From Acidimicrobiia bacterium (GTDB lineage Bacteria; Actinomycetota; Acidimicrobiia; IMCC26256): a stretch of DNA of 7,531 nucleotides. How positions within the stretch are numbered: the first letter of the stretch is position 1; the number at the start of each line of letters is the position of its first letter. The position numbers were made by a program, and so were the translations under genes. This document shows, piece by piece, positions 1-5,369 of this stretch. The stretch is from assembly GCA_023262065.1 (NCBI GenBank), contig JALRDW010000146.1:1-7531 (forward strand). Reading direction: 5' to 3'. The notes under the pieces are model-generated. The model saw nothing but the letters and a program-made list of their open reading frames with translations. It was not told the DNA's origin and made no database searches.

Positions 1-1063
1 GAGCACGCGATTTTCCGGCGAGACTAAGCTCAGCACGTTTCTCGCTATCGCGGAGCAGTTCTTCAATCTTCGCCGCCAATTCGCTCACTTCTTCTGAGGT
101 GAAAAGCACTCCCGCTTTTCCGCGGTCGAGAACGTCAACAAATGCGGGTAGATCGCTCGCGATAACTGGTGCCCCGGCAGCCATCGCCTCCGCAAGAATA
201 ATTCCGAAGCTTTCGCCCCCAGTATTTGGTGCCACATATACCGCAACTGAACGAAGCAGTTGTTGCTTCCTGGAATCGTTCACGCGACCAAGAAAATGTA
301 AACGGGTACGTAATCCTTCGGAACATTTTTCCAAGAATTCCGTCGGGTCACCCGGCCCTGCCACGACGACTTGAAAATCTATTCGCTTTTTTAGAAGCTC
401 TTCACATGCAGCCAGAAGAATCGATAATCCTTTGCGCGATTCTTCGAAACGACCAATGAATCCGATTGCATTCTGACCAAATTCATCTGTTGCATCACCA
501 TCTGAAAATGCTTGGTGATTTATCCCGTTGGGAATCACCACGGCATCCGTCTCTAAGTGCTCAGTGAGAGTAACGCGAGCGGTCTGGCTGACTGCAATCC
601 GCGCATGAAGTTTTTCGATAGCTGGTTCTAAGATCGGACCAACAGCATAGATAGCTTTTTGTTTCGGCGCTGATACGTGGAATGTACCAACCATCGGACC
701 TTCTGCCGCCCAGCAAGCCAAGAGTGAGAGCGATGGAATCGCTGGTTCATGTAAATGAAGTAAATCGAAATCTCCTTCTTGTATCCAACGACGGACACGT
801 CGATTAGCTACCGGCCCGAAGGTCACGCGCGCCACTGCACCGTTGTATGGGATAGCAATTGGGCGCCCCACACTCTGCACCCATGAAGGAAGCGAACCTT
901 CATCGACTGCTGGGGCTAACACTGAAACCTGGTGCCCTTGTGCCATGCAGTACAGAGCCAAGTCATTGATGTGCGCTTGGACGCCACCTGGAAGATCCCA
1001 GCCATAAGGGGAAACCATTCCGATATTCAATCTGCGTTGCGAATCACTCCCCTCGATTCTCAT
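1..1063 (-). CDS. pimA: Phosphatidylinositol alpha-mannosyltransferase PimA, C-terminus cut by window edge
   Basis: GT4-family, GT-B fold glycosyltransferase that moves mannose from GDP-mannose to phosphatidylinositol at the cytoplasmic membrane face, the first step of PIM/lipomannan synthesis in actinobacteria. I translated the minus strand by hand: 354 codons stay open to the left edge, so only about 20-30 residues are missing. Visible motifs are PGGVQAH (residues 25-31), HLHEP (103-107), GTFH (126-129, His129 matching the conserved His of mycobacterial PimA), GRFEESRKG (204-212, Arg205 and Lys211 in the donor-phosphate position) and the E-x7-E motif at Glu284/Glu292 inside GGESFGIILAE. The ATG overlaps the upstream stop (TAATG), indicating coupling; this start adds about 11 residues before the usual beginning, and Met16 is the alternative. 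The acyltransferase-pimA order matches the conserved mycobacterial operon. Codon use (TTA, AGA, ATA) differs sharply from genes right of 1300. Confidence 0.93.
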   Translation of the reverse strand, partial: MRIEGSDSQRRLNIGMVSPYGWDLPGGVQAHINDLALYCMAQGHQVSVLAPAVDEGSLPSWVQSVGRPIAIPYNGAVARVTFGPVANRRVRRWIQEGDFDLLHLHEPAIPSLSLLACWAAEGPMVGTFHVSAPKQKAIYAVGPILEPAIEKLHARIAVSQTARVTLTEHLETDAVVIPNGINHQAFSDGDATDEFGQNAIGFIGRFEESRKGLSILLAACEELLKKRIDFQVVVAGPGDPTEFLEKCSEGLRTRLHFLGRVNDSRKQQLLRSVAVYVAPNTGGESFGIILAEAMAAGAPVIASDLPAFVDVLDRGKAGVLFTSEEVSELAAKIEELLRDSEKRAELSLAGKSRA

Positions 1064-1293
1064 TACGAGATCCAGATTCTTTGGAGCATATGCCAATCTT
1101 CTGGATTCTTCGCGATACCTGCTGCAAAATGATGCGCGCTCTGCTGGATGAGATCCTTGATTTGCTCCTGCTCAGTCAAAGCCGTTGAGGTGAGTGGCTT
1201 CGAGAATGCAATATGGATACCTGTTCCGCGATAAGTAACATGTGCAACGATGAGGTGAGAGTTATTTCTTAGGGCGAGGAGCGGTTCGGTCAC
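1063..1293 (-). CDS. C-terminal fragment of PIM acyltransferase (HtrB/LpxL-like, PatA type), 5' part missing
   Basis: The family transfers an acyl chain to phosphatidylinositol mannosides at the membrane. Only about 76 residues of a normally ~300-residue protein are present. Recognisable parts are LLALRNNSHLIVAHVTYR (5-22), which is the core strand region after the active site, and the C-terminal NPEDWHMLQRIW (63-74), characteristic of actinobacterial members. The catalytic H-x4-D region and the rest of the N-terminus are absent. The GTG at 1293 is merely the first start codon in the open frame; the frame continues upstream to a stop at 1390-1392, but that stretch encodes low-complexity residues (Pro, Arg, Thr) with no resemblance to the family. 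The stop overlaps the pimA start by one base. The loss coincides with the abrupt GC change, so the true gene was cut at a sequence junction rather than starting here. Confidence 0.82.
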   Translation of the reverse strand: MTEPLLALRNNSHLIVAHVTYRGTGIHIAFSKPLTSTALTEQEQIKDLIQQSAHHFAAGIAKNPEDWHMLQRIWIS

Positions 1294-1310
1294 CGTGGTT
1301 CCCCTTCGTG
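1275..1310. other. Composition junction (assembly chimera or recombination point)
   Basis: Left of this point the DNA is about half GC and encodes PIM biosynthesis genes; right of it the DNA is strongly GC-rich. The family resemblance of the acyltransferase stops at about codon 5 of the remaining fragment. No transposase, tRNA, direct repeat or att-like site is visible at the boundary. The exact base cannot be fixed from sequence alone. Confidence 0.7.
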
Positions 1311-1363
1311 GATGGTGCGGGACGCGCGTCGGGAGGGGCCCGACGCGATCCGGTACGGAGCCG

Positions 1364-2572
1364 TCAGCGGTTGCGGACGGGCAGGTGCTTCACGCCGTTG
1401 ATGAGCGTCGAGTGCAGACGCTCGATCTCACCGGCCTGGGTCATGTTCGGGATGCGGGTGAGCATCTCCTCGAACATGACCTTGATCTCCATCTTGGCGA
1501 GGCTCGCGCCGAGGCAGTAGTGCGGACCTCGGCCGCCGAACGCGATGTGCTCGTTGGGCGTCCGCCCGACGTCGAAGGTCTGGGCGTCCGGGAAGATGTC
1601 CTCGTCGCGGTTCGCGGAGCCGTACCAGACGGTGACCTTGTCGCCCTCGGCGATCGGCACGCCGCGGATCTCGGTGTCCTGGGTCGCCGTGCGCCGGAAG
1701 TACATGACCGGGCTCACGTACCGGAGCATCTCGTCGACCGCCGTGTCGAGCAGCCCCGGGAGGTCGGCCTGCAACCGGGCCATCTGGTCGGGGTGCTGCA
1801 TGAGCGTGTACATGCCGCCGGAGATCAGGTTGCGGGTCGTCTCGTTGCCCGCGACCGACAGGAGCAGCACGAAGACGTTGAACTCGATGTCCGAGAGCTT
1901 CTCGCCCTCGAGCTCGGCGTTGATGAGCGTCGAGACGATGTCGTCGAGCGGTCGCTCGCGGCGGGAGTCGGCGAGGCTCTGCGCGTACGCGTACAGCTCC
2001 ATCGACGCGCTCAGCGCGGCCTCGGCCCCGCCGGCCCCGTACTCCGGGTCGTCCGAGCCGATCATGCGGTTCGACCACTCGAAGATCTTGTTGCGGTCCT
2101 CGTAGGGCACGCCGAGCAACTCGGCGATCACCACGAGCGGCAGCTCAGCCGCGAGGTTCGGAACGAAGTCGTAGGCCTCGTCGAGGTCGACGACCGCGTC
2201 CACGATCTTCGTGGCCGCGGCCCGGATGGGGGCCTCCATCTGCTTCGTGACCTTGGGGGTGAAGCCCCGGGCCACCAGGTTGCGCAGACGCGTGTGCTGG
2301 GGCGCGTCCTGGTTGAGCATCATGAGCTCCGCGCCCTCCATCTCGTCGACGAGGAGGGCACCCGGCCGGGCCGAGGAGAAGACGGCGGTGTTGCGCTCGA
2401 TGTCGATGACGTCGCGGTACTTCGAGCAGACCCAGAAACCCGGCGCGAACTCGGTCGACTCGTGCCACCAGACGGGCGCGTTGTTGCGCAGCCATGTGAA
2501 GAACTCGATCGGCGGCCCGGCGGCGTAGGTGCTCGGGTCGTCGAGGTTGACGGGGGTGACCTGGCTCGACAT
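1364..2572 (-). CDS. Cytochrome P450, CYP125/CYP124/CYP142-like (probable sterol or isoprenoid side-chain hydroxylase)
   Basis: A soluble 402-residue haem monooxygenase, normal length for a bacterial P450, needing a ferredoxin and reductase not encoded here. Seen directly: I-helix AGNETT (241-246), K-helix ExxR at Glu281-Arg284, and haem loop FGGRGPHYCLG (345-355) with Cys353 as thiolate ligand. The Phe lies eight residues before Cys, one more than in P450cam, as I recall for CYP125/CYP124/CYP142. The region around VMYFRRTATQD (289-299) and the ending ERLHSTLINGVKHLPV (384-399) also resemble CYP125. Those enzymes oxidise the terminal methyl of cholesterol or methyl-branched chains. The frame is open to an ATG at 2728, but the start at 2572 is preferred because AGAGGA lies just upstream and the longer form would cover the divergent promoter region. 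It diverges from the hydratase gene. Substrate is inferred from family resemblance and neighbours. Confidence 0.9.
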   Translation of the reverse strand: MSSQVTPVNLDDPSTYAAGPPIEFFTWLRNNAPVWWHESTEFAPGFWVCSKYRDVIDIERNTAVFSSARPGALLVDEMEGAELMMLNQDAPQHTRLRNLVARGFTPKVTKQMEAPIRAAATKIVDAVVDLDEAYDFVPNLAAELPLVVIAELLGVPYEDRNKIFEWSNRMIGSDDPEYGAGGAEAALSASMELYAYAQSLADSRRERPLDDIVSTLINAELEGEKLSDIEFNVFVLLLSVAGNETTRNLISGGMYTLMQHPDQMARLQADLPGLLDTAVDEMLRYVSPVMYFRRTATQDTEIRGVPIAEGDKVTVWYGSANRDEDIFPDAQTFDVGRTPNEHIAFGGRGPHYCLGASLAKMEIKVMFEEMLTRIPNMTQAGEIERLHSTLINGVKHLPVRNR

Positions 2573-2578
2573 CGGTGT

Positions 2579-2584
2579 TCCTCT
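2579..2584 (-). promoter_or_regulatory. Ribosome binding site of the P450 gene
   Basis: AGAGGA on the minus strand, 6 nt before the ATG at 2572. It decides the P450 start against the upstream in-frame ATG at 2728. A short inverted repeat (CTCGCG at 2583-2588, CGCGAG at 2603-2608) partly overlaps it; whether that matters is unknown. Confidence 0.6.
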
Positions 2585-2710
2585 CGCGTGGATCGAGACC
2601 GTCGCGAGTGGGTCGCCCGGGTGCGCGGGGTGTCGGCGACAGGCCCCCCGACCCGTGCTCCGCCCCACTCCGGCGGATCCCGACGAGGGTAGCGCGGGAG
2701 GGGCCTCAGG

Positions 2711-2724
2711 TAGAATCGGTTCTC
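2711..2724. promoter_or_regulatory. KstR-like operator overlapping the hydratase promoter
   Basis: The 14-bp sequence TAGAATCGGTTCTC is an imperfect palindrome. Read outward, its half-sites are TAGAAT and GAGAAC, each one base off TAGAAC. The KstR operator known from mycobacteria and rhodococci has the form TAGAACnnGTTCTA (core TnnAACnnGTTnnA). It lies in the 179-bp gap between the divergent P450 and hydratase genes, and the window encodes a KstR-like TetR protein. The left half TAGAAT is also a good -10 hexamer for the plus-strand hydratase, so a bound repressor would block polymerase directly. On the minus strand a possible P450 -10, TACCCT (2686-2691), places the site over the expected -35. 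No clear TTGACA is seen on either side. Regulator binding is inferred. Confidence 0.62.
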
Positions 2725-2740
2725 GCACGCCGCCGAGACC

Positions 2741-2746
2741 GAGGGG
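2741..2746 (+). promoter_or_regulatory. Ribosome binding site of the enoyl-CoA hydratase gene
   Basis: GAGGGG, 5 nt before GTG at 2752 and 23 nt before ATG at 2770. The spacing favours the GTG start, six codons longer than the ATG version. Confidence 0.55.
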
Positions 2747-2751
2747 AACCC

Positions 2752-3564
2752 GTGCCCGAGATCCTGCCCATGAGCACGAAGCACTGCACCGTCGAACGGG
2801 ACGGCCACGTCGTGACGCTCACCATGAACCGCCCCGAGGCGAAGAACGCGCTCAGCCCCGACATGCTCGTCGGGCTGGCCCAGGGCTTCGACTACGTGGA
2901 CGAACAGGACGACGTGCGCGTGGCGATCCTCACGGGCGCCGGCGGTTGCTTCTCCTCCGGCGCCGACCTCAAGGCCATGTCGAAGCCATCCGAGGACGAG
3001 CGCGTCCGCCAGGCCATGGCCGATGCACCCGGCCTGCACTGGAAGGCACTGCTGCGCGACCACCGTCTCACCAAGCCACTCATCGCCGCGGTCGAGGGCT
3101 ACGCGGTGGCCGGCGGGACCGAGATGCTCATGGGCACGGACATCCGCATCGCCGCCGAGGGCGCGATCTTCGGCGTCTGGGAGGCCAAGCGGGGCCTGTT
3201 CCCCCTCGGTGGCTCCGCCGTGCGACTCCCCCGCCAGATCCCCTACACCCTGGCGATGGACGTGCTCCTCGCCTGCCGCCCGATCACCGCCCTCGAGGCC
3301 CGGGAGATCGGCATGGTCGGGCGGGTCGTGCCCGACGGCGAGGCCCTGTCGGTCGCCCGGGCCGTGGCGGCCCAGGTGGCCGCCAACAGCCCGGTCTCGA
3401 CGAAGGCCATCCTCCGGGCCTTCCGGGAGACCGAGGGCCTCTCCGACGCCGAGTCCATGGCCATCCAGGACGGCATCGGCTGGGAGGTGTTCGCCTCCGA
3501 GGACGCCCAGGAGGGGCCGCGGGCCTTCGCCGAGAAGCGCCCGCCGAACTTCATCGGCCGATGA
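2752..3564 (+). CDS. Enoyl-CoA hydratase, crotonase superfamily, EchA19-like
   Basis: Soluble enzyme expected to add water across the C=C of an enoyl-CoA in beta-oxidation. It has 270 residues from the GTG, the usual crotonase length. The oxyanion-hole segments are GAGGCFSSGADL (62-73) and AVAGGTEM (118-125). Both catalytic glutamates are in place: Glu124 in GGTEM and Glu144 in VWEAKRG, matching rat Glu144 and Glu164, so hydratase rather than isomerase chemistry is plausible. Long stretches (RLTKPLIAAVEG 105-116, GGSAVRLPRQIPYTLA 153-168, EGPRAFAEKRPPNF 254-267) resemble mycobacterial EchA19 (Rv3516), linked to steroid side-chain degradation; this is from memory, not an alignment. It diverges from the P450 and its promoter contains the KstR-like site. 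Its TGA overlaps the next ATG by 4 nt, indicating coupled translation with the thioesterase. Substrate is uncertain; other medium or branched acyl-CoAs remain possible. Confidence 0.92.
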   Translation: MPEILPMSTKHCTVERDGHVVTLTMNRPEAKNALSPDMLVGLAQGFDYVDEQDDVRVAILTGAGGCFSSGADLKAMSKPSEDERVRQAMADAPGLHWKALLRDHRLTKPLIAAVEGYAVAGGTEMLMGTDIRIAAEGAIFGVWEAKRGLFPLGGSAVRLPRQIPYTLAMDVLLACRPITALEAREIGMVGRVVPDGEALSVARAVAAQVAANSPVSTKAILRAFRETEGLSDAESMAIQDGIGWEVFASEDAQEGPRAFAEKRPPNFIGR

Positions 3565-4304
3565 CCGAGTCGTCGTCCGGGGCGCCGGTGGAGAACGCCA
3601 TGCTCGCCGCGCTCTCCTTCGACGCCGACGCCACGGCCGAGTTCGCCAGCGACCCGCGCCGCCGCCTCACGCAGTCGGTCCGTCACGTCATCGACGCGAT
3701 CCTCACCCGCGACGACGTCGACGACGCGGTGCTCGCCGAGGCGGCCGACGCCGCCGACGCCATCGCAGCCTCGATCGCCGGGTCGCCGCACGCCGCCGGC
3801 CAGCGCGGCCGTCGCCGACTCGAGGCCCGGTCCCACGGCGACTACCTGACCCGATCGCCGATCGTCGGTCCGGTGAACCCGGTCGCGCCCCCGCTCTCGT
3901 GGACGGTCGTCGACGGCGCCGTCGTCGGGCACGGCGCGTTCCACGCCGCCTACGAGGGCCCGCCCGGTTACGTGCACGGCGGATGGATCGCGCTCACCTT
4001 CGACGAGATCCTCGGCATGGCCAACGTGGCCAGCGCGAACCCGGGCATGACCGGGTCCCTCAAGGTGCGGTACCGGCGGCCGACCCCGTTGCACACCGAC
4101 ATCGAGTTCCGGGCATGGACCGAGGCCGTCGACGGCCGCCGGGTGACCGCGCGCGGCACGATGTCGGTCGACGGCGTCGTCACGGCCGAGGCCGAGGGAC
4201 TGTTCGTCATCATCGATCCCGAGAAGGCCTGGGAGTACTTCGGCCGGGCCCGCGGCGAGGCCGCACCACCCGGCGTCGACGGACCCGAGGGCGACCCGGC
4301 CTGA
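3561..4304 (+). CDS. PaaI-like hotdog-fold acyl-CoA thioesterase with N-terminal extension
   Basis: Probable soluble thioesterase hydrolysing an acyl-CoA. The hotdog domain occupies about residues 100-220 of 247. It carries PPGYVHGGWIALTFDEILGMA (134-154), the typical H-G-G loop followed by the central helix, where Asp148 or Glu149 would be the acidic catalytic residue. Next comes the strand SLKVRYRRPTPLHTDIEF (166-183), characteristic of PaaI/4HBT proteins. Residues 1-95 have no motif I recognise: they contain an Asp/Ala-rich helical stretch (51-73) and a basic patch (81-90), making the protein about 100 residues longer than minimal PaaI enzymes. The ATG overlaps the hydratase stop (ATGA), so the two are surely co-transcribed and probably act on related CoA esters. 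Release of a dead-end or toxic CoA intermediate is one possible role; this is inference. Confidence 0.82.
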   Translation: MTESSSGAPVENAMLAALSFDADATAEFASDPRRRLTQSVRHVIDAILTRDDVDDAVLAEAADAADAIAASIAGSPHAAGQRGRRRLEARSHGDYLTRSPIVGPVNPVAPPLSWTVVDGAVVGHGAFHAAYEGPPGYVHGGWIALTFDEILGMANVASANPGMTGSLKVRYRRPTPLHTDIEFRAWTEAVDGRRVTARGTMSVDGVVTAEAEGLFVIIDPEKAWEYFGRARGEAAPPGVDGPEGDPA

Positions 4305-4337
4305 GCCGCCGCATCCGACGCGGCCGCCGCCGGTTGG

Positions 4338-4343
4338 CATAGT
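4338..4343 (+). promoter_or_regulatory. Possible -10 element, leaderless start of the patatin gene
   Basis: CATAGT ends 6 nt before the GTG at 4350 and there is no convincing Shine-Dalgarno sequence. That spacing would put the transcript start at or next to the start codon, as in the leaderless mRNAs common in actinobacteria. The preceding 33 bases after the thioesterase stop are GC-rich and hold no clear -35. Confidence 0.35.
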
Positions 4344-4349
4344 GGGACC

Positions 4350-5306
4350 GTGGTGACCGTCGCGCTCGTCCTCGGTGCCGGTGGACTCACCGGTCAGGCG
4401 TTCCACGCGGGCGTGCTGTCCGGACTGGCCGACGCGACCGGGTGGGACGCCCGCGACGCCGCACTCATCGTCGGCACCTCGGCGGGATCCTCGGCCGGTG
4501 CCTACATCCGGACCGGCCTGTCGCCGGCCGACGCGGCGGCGACGCTGCGCGGCCGACCCCGCTCGGCGGAGGGTGACGAGATCATGGGCCGGCTCGGCGA
4601 GGCCGGCGACTGGCGCACCCCGGTCGGCCGCCGCACCCTCCCCCGCCCGCCGCACGCCCGCCTGCTGCGCCGCCTCGCGACCCGGCCGTGGGAGCTGCGA
4701 CCCGAGACCGTGGTCGCGGTGTCGCTCCCGAAGGGACGCGTCCCCCCGGAGACGTGGACCGACGCGCTCCACGGCGTCACCGGTCCCGGCTGGAGTCGGG
4801 AACCCCTCTGGATCTGCGCCGTGCGGGTGGAGGACGGACACCGGGTCGTCTTCGGCCGCGACGACGCACCGACGACCGACCTCGCGACCGCGGTCGGTGC
4901 CTCCTCGGCGATCCCCGGGTACTTCCGGCCGGTCGAGATCGGCGGGCACCACTACGTGGACGGTGCCGCCTACTCGGCCACGAACGCCGACCTGGTCCTC
5001 CCACTGCGCCCCGACCTCGTGATCATCTCCTCGCCGATGTCGGTGGCGCGCTCGGCGATGACCCTCGACCTGCGGACCGCGCCGCGTCTCCACTTCCGCC
5101 GACGCCTCGCCCAGGAGGTCCGCCGCCTGCGCACCGCGGGCATCCCGGTCGTCGCGTTCCAACCCTCCCCCGAGGACCGGGCGGTGATGGGCGGGGACAC
5201 CATGGCCGAGGGGCGCGACGCCGCGGTGGTGGAGCAGGTGCACGCGACGACGCTGCGCCGGGTGGCCCGGGCCGACATGGCCCGGCGACTCGCTGCGATC
5301 ACCTAG
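4350..5306 (+). CDS. Patatin-like phospholipase / lipid acyl hydrolase
   Basis: A 318-residue serine hydrolase of the patatin family, which cleaves acyl chains from membrane lipids with a Ser-Asp dyad. The N-terminal strand and glycine loop VLGAGGLTGQAFHAG (7-21) form the oxyanion region, the nucleophile is Ser44 in GTSAG (42-46), and the partner is Asp204 in YVDGA (202-206), preceded by ASSAIPGYFRPV (184-195), a very typical patatin segment. The usual Arg/Lys of the G-G-x-R/K-G oxyanion loop is Thr14 here. No signal peptide or membrane segment is seen; the basic C-terminal half (residues 245-262 and 303-313) could favour membrane contact. Two consecutive GTG codons (4350 and 4353) can serve as start. 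It lies 45 bp after the thioesterase, reading the same way, and ends before a strong hairpin, so it may be its own unit. The lipid substrate is unknown. Confidence 0.85.
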   Translation: MVTVALVLGAGGLTGQAFHAGVLSGLADATGWDARDAALIVGTSAGSSAGAYIRTGLSPADAAATLRGRPRSAEGDEIMGRLGEAGDWRTPVGRRTLPRPPHARLLRRLATRPWELRPETVVAVSLPKGRVPPETWTDALHGVTGPGWSREPLWICAVRVEDGHRVVFGRDDAPTTDLATAVGASSAIPGYFRPVEIGGHHYVDGAAYSATNADLVLPLRPDLVIISSPMSVARSAMTLDLRTAPRLHFRRRLAQEVRRLRTAGIPVVAFQPSPEDRAVMGGDTMAEGRDAAVVEQVHATTLRRVARADMARRLAAIT

Positions 5307-5315
5307 GACCTCCGG

Positions 5316-5340
5316 GGCCGTCCGGGGCACCCGGACGGCC
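5316..5340 (+). terminator. GC-rich hairpin after the patatin gene, probable terminator
   Basis: A perfect 10-bp stem, GGCCGTCCGG (5316-5325) pairing with CCGGACGGCC (5331-5340), with a 5-nt loop GGCAC, starting 9 nt after the TAG stop. There is no T tract, as is common for actinobacterial terminators. Its place just before a promoter-like element supports a transcription boundary. Confidence 0.6.
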
Positions 5341-5356
5341 GGACCGGACGACGGCC

Positions 5357-5362
5357 TATCGT
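5357..5362 (+). promoter_or_regulatory. Possible -10 element, leaderless start of the PLP enzyme gene
   Basis: TATCGT fits the actinobacterial TANNNT -10 pattern and ends 7 nt before the ATG at 5370; no Shine-Dalgarno sequence precedes that ATG. This spacing suggests a leaderless transcript and supports 5370 as the start. No clear -35 is seen, since the expected place falls at the hairpin's right arm. Confidence 0.45.
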
Positions 5363-5369
5363 GCGCCGC

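Noticed and set aside
99..459. Short plus-strand frames opposite pimA.
   Set aside because: They are antisense to conserved PimA motifs, including the E-x7-E region, and show no features of their own.
1275..1310. Mobile-element insertion as the cause of the composition break.
   Set aside because: No transposase or integrase remnant, terminal inverted repeat, target duplication or tRNA end is seen near the boundary.
1295..2692. A 465-codon open frame on the plus strand opposite the P450.
   Set aside because: The P450 on the other strand has every hallmark motif; this frame gives repetitive Arg/Val/Asp-rich sequence with no motif and is a shadow.
2573..2728. A 52-residue N-terminal extension of the P450 from ATG 2728.
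   Set aside because: The extension is Pro/Gly/Arg-rich, would span the divergent promoter and operator, and AGAGGA sits correctly before ATG 2572.
3023..4342. A 439-codon plus-strand frame overlapping the hydratase and thioesterase.
   Set aside because: Arg/Pro/Ser-rich out-of-frame translation of GC-rich coding DNA; the in-frame products are clear family members.
4305..4349. Possible hairpin (GCCGC with GCGGC) after the thioesterase stop.
   Set aside because: Only five base pairs with a ten-base loop in very GC-rich DNA; not distinguishable from chance.
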